Shown here one piece after another: positions 1 through 6,441 of a stretch of 15,591 nucleotides of DNA (the stretch's first letter is position 1; the number at the start of each line of letters is the position of its first letter). The stretch is from positions 1 to 15,591 of the forward strand of contig JAZQOM010000070.1 of NCBI GenBank assembly GCA_045627885.1. Direction: 5' to 3'. Position numbers and translations under genes: made by a program. Source of the DNA: CALCTE01 sp045627885 (lineage in GTDB: Bacteria > Bacillota > Clostridia > Oscillospirales > CAG-272). Below the pieces are notes generated by a model. It was not told where the DNA came from, did no database searches, and saw only the letters and a program-made list of their open reading frames with translations.

Positions 1-1
1 T

Positions 2-3000
2 TCGCTCACATCGCAGAACAACAATATGGTATCGGGTGTTCTCGGCTGCGGTAATGTAAACGCCACGGCAAGCGACAATGCAGTAATTCTCAATACATGC
101 TACAATACGATCGATGTTTACAGAAGCGTAAATACCACCACTCCCGTAACATCAAACGATGTATCGGCATATATCGGAACATATCAGGAAAAGAAGCTCA
201 AGTGCACAACGGGCAAGGCTCAATACGATAATATAACGGACCAGCTTTATGTTGAGGTTACCGGATACGAATTCGGCGGAAATATCAACCTTACATACAG
301 AGAGTATGACGCAAATACGGATATAACGATAGTATCCGTAGAGCTTACGGATGATGACAGCCTGAAGGTAGTATTCTCCGAGCCTGTCAAGTACGCAACA
401 AGCACAAAGCCTTATGTCAGCATCAGATGCTGCACGGTTGACTCAAGCAACGGCAGACCGGCATATAAATCGGCTGCGGCGGGCGGAGTAATGCAGGCGG
501 CAGGCACGCTCACACTTGACGGAACGAATACCGGTATCTTCAAGCTTAATTCCAACACATACAGCTTGCGCCAGGTATTAAACGGAGAGATGTGGAATCC
601 TTCCGATACCAACGGATGCGCAATACTCTTCAGCATTCAGGGTACCGATATTTCCGGTGCCGGCGGCACAAACACATTTGCTTTCATCGACAATATCGTG
701 TCCGCAAAGGATTACACTCCGTATAAGGGCAACTACGGCTTGTACAGCGCTTACGCAAAATCAACAATAACAAAGCAGCAGGCGCAGAGCGGCGAGCTTT
801 GCAGTATTCTCAACACAGTCGTACCGGGCGCACCGTACGGACAGAAGCTCGGCACAGACCTTCACCCGCTGATAAACACAAAGGACAGCATCGTAACGAG
901 CAAGAATGTCAGCGGCTCAACCTATAAGACACCTTCCGACATACCGAGCAGCGAAGACGGCGCGTTTATCGGATATACAGATGTAAACGGCAAGCTCTAT
1001 GCACCCGGCTCAACATATACGGGCTCGCAGTATGTATCTGCAGTATTTGACTTTGATTTCACCGCAGATTACGGCGCATCCGTCAAAGTAAGTGACAGCG
1101 GCGCAACAGGACTCAGATGGCAGGCAAAGCTCAATAAGAGCCAGATATCGAATTTCGGCTCAATAGTATCAAAGGGCTTCATCATAGTTCCCACGGCGTA
1201 TGTCACAGGCGATTACGCAATAGTAAACGGCAGAAATGTAAAAGTCAAGGCAACCGCGGAAGATTTCACTGCGGAAGCATTAAAGGCAAAGGGACTTAAA
1301 TATATAGATGTAAAGGTAAACGGCTGGAATGACGCAAACAGCACGAGCTTTGCGGCATCCGTTGTAAACATCTATTCGTCCAACTATTCGCTCTCATATT
1401 CGGCAAGACCTTATGTTGAAGCGGAATATGCAGACGGAACAACCCACTACATTTACGGCGGTTTCGATAAAGAGAGCGGAGCTCCCGCATACGGCAACTA
1501 TGCGAACTCCAAGACGAGCAACGCGAGAACGGCAGGCTATGTAGCCGATAAGGCGCTTGCCGACCTCAAGACATCGTCTTCGGGAAATTACACATACGCG
1601 ATTACATCTACAAGCGACAGTTACATTATGGCTCACAGAAGCCAATTTGCCGCAAGCAAGTATTACAGCAAGTATTCATCACAGATGAGAAGCGCACTCT
1701 ATGCATTCATTCAGGGCGCACCTACGATAACCGAAAACAAGTCGTTCTATCCGCAGTACGATGACGCGGCAGAATACTCCGAAATGCGCGAGAACATTCG
1801 CCGCTTCGTATACGATAAGCTCCAGTCTGCGGGCGCGCTGTTCTCCGTCGAATACACAACGGATACCAAGCTCGGCGGAAACAACTCGGCAAACGCATCA
1901 GTTCCGTTCTCCACAATATCGGGAAGATGGACAAAGAGCATCACAACAAGCTTTAACGGCGACGATGAGGTAATAACCGCAACCTATACGGATAACACCG
2001 CGGGACTTCGCTTCACAACAGTTGCGACGATATTCGGTGACAGCCCGACGGTAGACTTTAAGACAACCGTAAAGAATACATCTACGAAGCGTTCGCCGAT
2101 AATTACAAACTTCAAGGCGATAGACGCATCGTACAAGATAGCGCAAAGCGGCGGAAATATCACGCTGCATACACTCCGCGGAAGCTTCGACAATGTAGAT
2201 GACCATAAGCTTGTCACAAGAGAACTCACTACATCCGTCACAAGCAATACCACATTTGCTCCGACGACGATGAGAGGCTTGAGCTCATCGGGAGCATGGC
2301 CGTACTTCGACTTCATCGGCAATGACTGCGGATTGCTTCTTGCGATAGGCTGGGCAGGTCAGTGGGAGGCAAAGTTCTCCAAGACGAGCGACGGCAAGGT
2401 AAATCTTGCGGCATATCAGCAGTGGTTCAACACTTTCCTCGAGCCCGACGAATTCGTTGAGAGTCCGAGAATCGTTCTCACATACTTCGACGGCGATTAC
2501 GATTACGGACACAATGTATTCAGAAAGCTTATGATTAAGCATTACACTCCGGATGACGACAACACGGACGGCAAGAAGGAATTTACCGCACCGATATCTC
2601 TCAACTACTGGGGCGGCTATGACCATAATTACTTCCTCAACAGCTTTACTCTGTTCTCGGAAGCAAAGGCAAAAGCCGATGTTGTATGGCTCGATGCCGG
2701 CTGGTCAAGCAAATACCTGCTTATCGATACAAAGAACAATGTAGACGGTACATACCGAAGATACAAGATATTCAGAGATGATGTCGCGGCGGATGTCACG
2801 AATTATCAGAACTACCTTGTCGGCAACGCAAGCTTCAAGTTCAACTCACCCGGCTGGGATAATATGAGAGGTGCTTACAGAGAAAATAAGCTTCTGTTCC
2901 CGACAGAAAGAGGAATTTTCGAGCTTGCCGATAAGATAGATGAGCTTAATGCAGCAAACGGCACGGATTACAAGTTCATGCTCTGGTGGATGATAGAGAA

Positions 3001-4060
3001 CGCAAAATTCTCACTCGACATATACGATGAGAATACAACCCACATCACAGATACTCTTGACCTCTATCCGTTCTCAACGAGCGACTATTATACATATTCA
3101 AGCACGCAGAAGAACATTATGCTCGACAACGAAGCAACATATCAGAAGCTTCTCAATTACTACAAGGGCATGATAGACCAGGGACTTGACTATGTAAGAC
3201 TTGATAACAGTATCGGCGCTCTTCTCCATTGGCTCTATAACGATATGCGTGTCACCAACGAAAAGGTCACAAGCGTATATTACAGCCCCGAGAACAGCTA
3301 TTATTACGAAGGAAAAGCATATAGCCTCCGTATGGGATATACGGAGAACAAGTATGTTCACAACTTCTACAGACTCTGGGATGAGCTCAAGAATTACAGT
3401 CCCACATTCTTGCTTGATAACTGCGCATCCGGCGGACGCCGTCTTGACATTGATTCAGTCAAGCGCGGAATGCCTTTGTGGAGAACCGACTTCAGCGGAC
3501 ATGATACCGTTCCCGCAAATGAGACGATTCAGTATCATACACAGACGCTTTCGCTCTGGCTGCCTCTTTCGGCACACGGCATAGCATCCGATAATAAGTA
3601 TCAGTACAGAAGCCTCTACTCGGCATCCACGGCAATCAACGCGCCGCTTGCAACAACTGCGGCAAAGGCAGCATCTCTTGCAAAGGTAATAGACGAGTTT
3701 GTAGACCTTCGTCCGTATTGGTACGGCAACTACTATCAGATACTCGAGCCGATGTTCGATGTAGACTCGTGGCAGGCATACGAGCTTTACAGAGAGGACT
3801 GGAACGAGGGCATATTCGTAACAATCGCGCGCACCGACACGACCGAAACGGAGAAACCGTCGGATACAACTAAGCTCTATAAGACGCTGAAGATGAAGGG
3901 ACTTGTCAAGTCCGGCAAGTATCTTGTTCACAATATCGATGATACGACAAACAAGAACGACTTCTACGCAACGGGCGAAGAGCTTATGACAAATGGCGTA
4001 CAGTTCTCGAGCAACAAGAAAGAGATTAACTGCTACAAGCTTATACTTGTAAAGGAATAA
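2..4060 (+). CDS. Alpha-galactosidase-like GH36-family glycoside hydrolase, multidomain, 5'-partial
   Basis: The frame is open from the first bases of the window, so the ATG at 26 is probably internal and the true start lies upstream. Residue numbers count from that ATG (1344 aa visible). Residues ~95-230 look like an Ig-like/SbsA-type beta domain (SLKVVFSEPV). Residues ~345-530 form an accessory module with TGLRWQAKL near 360 and YSARPYVEAEYADGT near 458. From ~610 onward it resembles GH36: an N-terminal beta-sandwich (DCGLLLAIGWAGQWE), then a TIM barrel with VVWLDAGW, YVRLDN (Asp ~1060, the expected nucleophile) and CASGGRRLD...WRTDF (Asp ~1155, the expected acid/base), then a C-terminal beta domain containing ATGEELM. 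GH36 enzymes release terminal alpha-galactose from raffinose-type sugars and galactomannan. Size and Ig-like modules suggest an extracellular enzyme, but the signal peptide is outside the window. Substrate is inferred only from family. Confidence 0.82.
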   Translation, partial: SLTSQNNNMVSGVLGCGNVNATASDNAVILNTCYNTIDVYRSVNTTTPVTSNDVSAYIGTYQEKKLKCTTGKAQYDNITDQLYVEVTGYEFGGNINLTYREYDANTDITIVSVELTDDDSLKVVFSEPVKYATSTKPYVSIRCCTVDSSNGRPAYKSAAAGGVMQAAGTLTLDGTNTGIFKLNSNTYSLRQVLNGEMWNPSDTNGCAILFSIQGTDISGAGGTNTFAFIDNIVSAKDYTPYKGNYGLYSAYAKSTITKQQAQSGELCSILNTVVPGAPYGQKLGTDLHPLINTKDSIVTSKNVSGSTYKTPSDIPSSEDGAFIGYTDVNGKLYAPGSTYTGSQYVSAVFDFDFTADYGASVKVSDSGATGLRWQAKLNKSQISNFGSIVSKGFIIVPTAYVTGDYAIVNGRNVKVKATAEDFTAEALKAKGLKYIDVKVNGWNDANSTSFAASVVNIYSSNYSLSYSARPYVEAEYADGTTHYIYGGFDKESGAPAYGNYANSKTSNARTAGYVADKALADLKTSSSGNYTYAITSTSDSYIMAHRSQFAASKYYSKYSSQMRSALYAFIQGAPTITENKSFYPQYDDAAEYSEMRENIRRFVYDKLQSAGALFSVEYTTDTKLGGNNSANASVPFSTISGRWTKSITTSFNGDDEVITATYTDNTAGLRFTTVATIFGDSPTVDFKTTVKNTSTKRSPIITNFKAIDASYKIAQSGGNITLHTLRGSFDNVDDHKLVTRELTTSVTSNTTFAPTTMRGLSSSGAWPYFDFIGNDCGLLLAIGWAGQWEAKFSKTSDGKVNLAAYQQWFNTFLEPDEFVESPRIVLTYFDGDYDYGHNVFRKLMIKHYTPDDDNTDGKKEFTAPISLNYWGGYDHNYFLNSFTLFSEAKAKADVVWLDAGWSSKYLLIDTKNNVDGTYRRYKIFRDDVAADVTNYQNYLVGNASFKFNSPGWDNMRGAYRENKLLFPTERGIFELADKIDELNAANGTDYKFMLWWMIENAKFSLDIYDENTTHITDTLDLYPFSTSDYYTYSSTQKNIMLDNEATYQKLLNYYKGMIDQGLDYVRLDNSIGALLHWLYNDMRVTNEKVTSVYYSPENSYYYEGKAYSLRMGYTENKYVHNFYRLWDELKNYSPTFLLDNCASGGRRLDIDSVKRGMPLWRTDFSGHDTVPANETIQYHTQTLSLWLPLSAHGIASDNKYQYRSLYSASTAINAPLATTAAKAASLAKVIDEFVDLRPYWYGNYYQILEPMFDVDSWQAYELYREDWNEGIFVTIARTDTTETEKPSDTTKLYKTLKMKGLVKSGKYLVHNIDDTTNKNDFYATGEELMTNGVQFSSNKKEINCYKLILVKE

Positions 4061-4069
4061 TCAAAACAA

Positions 4070-4099
4070 AAAAGGCGAAGCCGACCGGCTTCGCCTTTT
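4070..4099 (+). terminator. Intrinsic terminator of the alpha-galactosidase gene
   Basis: A 13-bp perfect stem (4070-4082 with 4087-4099) and a 4-nt GACC loop lie 9 nt after the stop codon. The stem is A-rich on the left arm and ends in TTTT on the right, so it could work in both directions. Confidence 0.88.
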
Positions 4100-4120
4100 G
4101 CTATATAATATAATGTAGAA

Positions 4121-4147
4121 AATACCCGTCCGTTTCGGACGGGTATT
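4121..4147 (-). terminator. Intrinsic terminator of the YhcH-PHP phosphatase operon
   Basis: A 12-bp perfect stem (4121-4132 with 4136-4147) with a 3-nt loop lies 18 nt beyond the stop of the PHP phosphatase. On the minus strand it ends in a T-rich stretch (TTTTCT across the arm end), as expected for termination of the leftward operon. Confidence 0.82.
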
Positions 4148-4165
4148 ATACTGTTATGTCTTATG

Positions 4166-4933
4166 TTATTTCAGGTACTTTATATCCACCGTGTCAACGG
4201 GCGTAATGCCGAGCCCTGCAAGCATTTCAAGACCGGCTTTTGCGCTTTCCGCGTTGCCGCAGTTTTCGGGATGATGAGCGTCACAGCCCATAATAACCGA
4301 GTTGCCTGTTTGCTTTATAAGCTCAAAGCAGGTTTTACCCGGATACCAGCGTTTCAGCTCAAAACCCGCAAGATTGAATTCCACGGGAATATTTGCCTTT
4401 TTCGCGGCAGTGAGAATCTTTGTTAACTGTTCTTTGTAGACGCTTTCGTCGCCGGTAAAATTCACTATGTCGGGATGCGCAAGATAGGTAAAATCGCCTG
4501 TGTCCAGCGCTTTGATGCAGGAATCCGCATAGAGCTCTAAATATTCGGGCTCACTAAACGGGCGACCGACATATTTTGCGCTTTCGTCGGGAACAAAATG
4601 CTGACCGAGAATGAGGTATTCCGTCGGATACTGCATAATAAAATTGCGGAATTCTTCGTATTGTTCTTCAAAATATTCAGCTTCAAAGCCTATGTGAATC
4701 TCAATGTCACTTGCGTATTCTTTCTTGAGGTCGCCGAGTACGGTGAAATAATCGTCTACCTGCTCACGGAGCATTCTCATTCTGTGAACGGCGTTCGGAG
4801 GAAGCAGATACGGCGCGTGGTCGGCAAAGCCGAGAATTTTCAAGCCTCCCGCTATGGCGTTTTCGATGTATTCTCTTTCCGTTCCGGTCGCGTGGTTACA
4901 GCGGAATGTGTGAGTGTGGTAGTTTGCAATCAT
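4166..4933 (-). CDS. PHP-domain phosphatase, histidinol-phosphatase HisJ family
   Basis: This 255-aa protein has the full metal-binding set of the PHP family: HTH at residues 6-8, His14, DH at 38-39, Glu84 (GFEAEY), His112 (GQHF), AHPD with His153, and DAH at 218-220. Length and motif spacing match the HisJ/HisK histidinol-phosphate phosphatases, which dephosphorylate L-histidinol phosphate in histidine synthesis using a trinuclear metal centre. No other his gene is in the window, and the upstream partner is a sugar-related YhcH protein. A different small phosphate ester could therefore be the substrate. The start codon overlaps the stop of the upstream gene (ATGA, 4930-4933), implying translational coupling. 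It is soluble and presumably cytoplasmic. Confidence 0.85.
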   Translation of the reverse strand: MIANYHTHTFRCNHATGTEREYIENAIAGGLKILGFADHAPYLLPPNAVHRMRMLREQVDDYFTVLGDLKKEYASDIEIHIGFEAEYFEEQYEEFRNFIMQYPTEYLILGQHFVPDESAKYVGRPFSEPEYLELYADSCIKALDTGDFTYLAHPDIVNFTGDESVYKEQLTKILTAAKKANIPVEFNLAGFELKRWYPGKTCFELIKQTGNSVIMGCDAHHPENCGNAESAKAGLEMLAGLGITPVDTVDIKYLK

Positions 4934-5385
4934 AATTTAACCTTGAAAACGATTTTCGTTATTTCTTCCTGTTTATCGTGCATAACTCCGGGGCAGTGAG
5001 CGTCGTCGGGAAAGACGATGGCATAGCAGCCGGCGGTAAGTACGGTTTCCGTTGTAAAAGCGCCCTTGTAGTAAGCGACATCTTTACCCTGCGAATATCT
5101 TTCTTCAACGAGCTCCAAAGACGAGAGCGGAGCCATAAGCATTTTTTCCGTGCCGGAAACGATGTACTGAACATCGGCATAAGCCTTGTGAGCCTCTGTT
5201 TTTGCGTTTTCGGGGAGCTTTGAGGTGTAGCACTGAACATTTGCGATGAGATTGTCGCCGTCAATCTGGTATTTGCCGGGCTCAAGAGGAGCCTTGTTGT
5301 ATTTCTCAATAAAATCCGCAACTTTTGCGAGAGAGGGAAGAGCCTTTTCGTAAAGACCGATGTTTTCGATTCTGTCGATAATCAT
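4930..5385 (-). CDS. YhcH/YjgK/YiaL family protein (DUF386)
   Basis: This 151-aa protein is typical in length for the YhcH/YjgK/YiaL (EbgC-like) family, a single cupin-like beta-barrel. Visible family signatures are EAHKAYADVQYIVSGTE (residues 64-80), with His66 and Asp71 as likely metal ligands, and the FPDDAHCPG block (125-133) with His130. Family members sit in sugar catabolic loci, including sialic acid and galactoside genes, and are thought to act as mutarotase-like or sugar-handling proteins. The exact reaction is not settled. It is first in a two-gene operon and its TGA overlaps the ATG of the PHP phosphatase. The ribosome binding site AAAGGAGA is just upstream, and a sigma-A-type promoter lies at 5417-5444. 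Confidence 0.88.
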   Translation of the reverse strand: MIIDRIENIGLYEKALPSLAKVADFIEKYNKAPLEPGKYQIDGDNLIANVQCYTSKLPENAKTEAHKAYADVQYIVSGTEKMLMAPLSSLELVEERYSQGKDVAYYKGAFTTETVLTAGCYAIVFPDDAHCPGVMHDKQEEITKIVFKVKL

Positions 5386-5416
5386 GGTAAATCTCCTTTA
5401 TAATATATTCAAGGAT

Positions 5417-5444
5417 ATTCTATCATTATTTGAAAATAAGTCAA
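5417..5444 (-). promoter_or_regulatory. Sigma-A-type promoter for the yhcH-phosphatase operon
   Basis: On the minus strand: -35 TTGACT (5439-5444), a 16-bp spacer and -10 TAGAAT (5417-5422) with a TG one base upstream (extended -10). It gives a leader of about 25 nt containing AAAGGAGA. Confidence 0.72.
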
Positions 5445-5494
5445 GAGAAAACGCCGCCGTACCTATGTTTTTCGCGCTGAATTTCCCTCGCGAT

Positions 5495-5515
5495 AAAAAG
5501 TGCGGCTGCCGCGCA
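5495..5515 (-). terminator. Possible weak terminator downstream of the lipoprotein gene
   Basis: A short GC-rich hairpin (TGCG/CGCA arms with one bulged base, 5501-5515) is followed on the minus strand by a T5 run (5495-5499), 12 nt after the lipoprotein stop codon. The stem is short, so this is tentative. Confidence 0.35.
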
Positions 5516-5526
5516 AACGGGTTCTG

Positions 5527-5913
5527 TCATTTACTGTCACAAAGTGCAAACTGCGTGCCGATGGGAATTTTCGGATAATCATTGTTTACAATCTCAATCA
5601 GTACAAGTGTTTTTGAGTCCTTTATTTCAAATTTGTATGTTGTTGTTTGTGTAGTTGCAATAATTACTCCGTCCTTCACCTCGTATGCTCCGTATCTTAC
5701 AAACGATATCGCGGCGCCGGCATAGAAACCGAATTCGCTGTTTTCGGTATTTATTATCACACACGGTGTAAGATTTTCGTCATAATCTCCGACAGCTTCG
5801 TAAATTCCGGAAAGTAAGTCAGGGGCTTCGGAATTACTGCTTTTGCTTGAATTGCACCCGACGGCCATAAAAACACATACGACAGCCAAACATAACGCAA
5901 TTATTCTTTTCAT
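5527..5913 (-). CDS. Small predicted lipoprotein, function unknown
   Basis: This 128-aa protein has Lys-Arg at residues 2-3, a hydrophobic segment (4-18) and a lipobox-like AVGC with Cys20, so it is likely exported by Sec and lipidated at Cys20. The -3 position is Ala rather than the usual Leu. A Ser/Asn-rich linker (21-30) follows. The rest (33-128) looks like a small beta-rich domain, with alternating strands such as GVIIATTQTTTYKFEI and TLVLIEIVN, which would sit outside the membrane. I do not recognise the family. The ribosome binding site AAGGAGA lies 7-8 nt upstream and it has its own promoter (5944-5971). It appears to be a single-gene unit between the tRNA operon and the yhcH operon. 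Confidence 0.75.
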   Translation of the reverse strand: MKRIIALCLAVVCVFMAVGCNSSKSSNSEAPDLLSGIYEAVGDYDENLTPCVIINTENSEFGFYAGAAISFVRYGAYEVKDGVIIATTQTTTYKFEIKDSKTLVLIEIVNNDYPKIPIGTQFALCDSK

Positions 5914-5943
5914 ACATTCTCTCCTTGCTGCTTTGTTAATTTA

Positions 5944-5971
5944 ATTGTAACTAATTCTTGAAACTTGTCAA
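5944..5971 (-). promoter_or_regulatory. Promoter of the small lipoprotein gene
   Basis: On the minus strand: -35 TTGACA (5966-5971), a 16-bp spacer and -10 TACAAT (5944-5949). The -35 lies inside one arm of a 7-bp palindrome (5968-5984). Confidence 0.68.
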
Positions 5972-6055
5972 GGCGAAGCCTTGATGTTCTCATCAAGCCG
6001 CAGGAAAGGAAATGCCCGCCTGACGCCGTGATGATATACCAAGCCTGCGGTTTGG
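5968..6055. repeat. Palindrome-rich intergenic element
   Basis: Four overlapping inverted repeats fill this gap: TCAAGGC/GCCTTGA (5968-5974 with 5978-5984), CTTGATG/CATCAAG (5980-5986 with 5991-5997), CCGCAGG/CCTGCGG (5998-6004 with 6044-6050) and a 7-bp hairpin with one G-T pair (6039-6045 with 6049-6055). A GATGATATAC segment links the later pair. No reading frame here looks coding. It resembles a degenerate copy of short palindromic interspersed repeats known from gut Clostridia, but copy number cannot be judged from one window. Confidence 0.5.
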
Positions 6056-6057
6056 AT

Positions 6058-6100
6058 AAAAAAAGAACACACTTTTGGCAAACAAAAGTGTGTTCTTTTT
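6058..6100 (-). terminator. Terminator of the tRNA operon
   Basis: A 17-bp perfect stem (6060-6076 with 6084-6100) with a 7-nt loop begins one base after the CCA end of tRNA-His. On the minus strand it ends in a run of seven T (6058-6064, partly in the stem). Confidence 0.9.
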
Positions 6101-6101
6101 A

Positions 6102-6179
6102 TGGGGTGAGTAAACGGACTCGAACCGTCGGCCTCCAGGGCCACAACCTGGCGCTCTAACCAACTGAGCTATACCCACC
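6102..6179 (-). tRNA. tRNA-His (anticodon GTG)
   Basis: On the minus strand the cloverleaf has a 7-bp acceptor GTGGGTA/TACTCAC (one G-T pair), a D arm TAGCTCAGTTGG, an anticodon stem CCAGG/CCTGG around loop TTGTGGC, and a T arm with GGTTCGAGTCC. The anticodon is GTG. Discriminator C73 faces a genome-encoded G at -1 (6179), the identity pair of bacterial tRNA-His. CCA is encoded (6102-6104). It is the last tRNA of the operon. Confidence 0.96.
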
Positions 6180-6182
6180 GTA

Positions 6183-6259
6183 TGGCGCGCTTGGGGGGAC
6201 TCGAACCCTCGGCCTACTGCTTAGAAGGCAGTTGCTCTATCCAGCTGAGCTACAAGCGC
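6183..6259 (-). tRNA. tRNA-Arg (anticodon TCT)
   Basis: On the minus strand the acceptor is GCGCTTG/CAAGCGC, the D arm TAGCTCAGCTGG, the anticodon stem ACTGC/GCAGT with loop CTTCTAA, and the T arm GGGTTCGAGTCCC. CCA is encoded (6183-6185). Anticodon TCT reads AGA and AGG. It is the middle gene of the three-tRNA operon. Confidence 0.96.
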
Positions 6260-6260
6260 A

Positions 6261-6288
6261 TTTTTTGCACGGAAATCAGTGCAAAAAA
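6261..6288. repeat. 10-bp inverted repeat between tRNA-Gly and tRNA-Arg
   Basis: Perfect arms TTTTTTGCAC (6261-6270) and GTGCAAAAAA (6279-6288) flank an 8-nt loop and fill the tRNA spacer almost completely. It lacks a free T-run after the stem on either strand, so an RNA-processing hairpin is more likely than a strong terminator. Confidence 0.65.
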
Positions 6289-6289
6289 G

Positions 6290-6363
6290 TGGAGCGGGTG
6301 ATGGGAATCGAACCCACGTTATCAGCTTGGAAGGCTGGAGTTCTACCATTGAACCACACCCGC
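6290..6363 (-). tRNA. tRNA-Gly (anticodon TCC)
   Basis: On the minus strand the acceptor is GCGGGTG/CACCCGC, the D arm TGGTTCAATGG, the anticodon loop CTTCCAA and the T arm GGGTTCGATTCCC. CCA is encoded (6290-6292). It is 74 nt long, usual for tRNA-Gly, and first in the operon. Confidence 0.96.
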
Positions 6364-6369
6364 TTATTA

Positions 6370-6401
6370 AGGCACCGAACGAGTATACCTGAACGGTGCC
6401 T
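6370..6401 (-). other. Leader hairpin at the 5' end of the tRNA operon transcript
   Basis: Arms of 8 bp (6370-6377 with 6394-6401) enclose a 16-nt loop. The predicted start site (~6399) falls at the first bases of this hairpin, so the primary transcript would begin with a stem. No T-run follows, so it is not a standard terminator for the upstream gene. Confidence 0.5.
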
Positions 6402-6405
6402 AAAT

Positions 6406-6434
6406 ATAATATCACATAGATTTGCAAATGTCAA
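6406..6434 (-). promoter_or_regulatory. Strong promoter of the Gly-Arg-His tRNA operon
   Basis: On the minus strand: perfect -35 TTGACA (6429-6434), a 17-bp spacer and -10 TATTAT (6406-6411) preceded by TGA (extended -10). The -35 begins 7 nt beyond the stop codon of the CPBP gene. Confidence 0.88.
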
Positions 6435-6441
6435 TAAGATT

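Noticed and set aside
3455..3931. Antisense frame of 158 codons inside the alpha-galactosidase gene
   Set aside because: It covers part of the GH36 catalytic domain on the other strand, lacks a ribosome binding site and gives a Cys/Arg-rich product typical of shadow frames.
6370..6401. Hairpin as a terminator for the CPBP gene
   Set aside because: There is no T-run after the stem, and it lies downstream of the tRNA promoter, where it fits a leader structure better.
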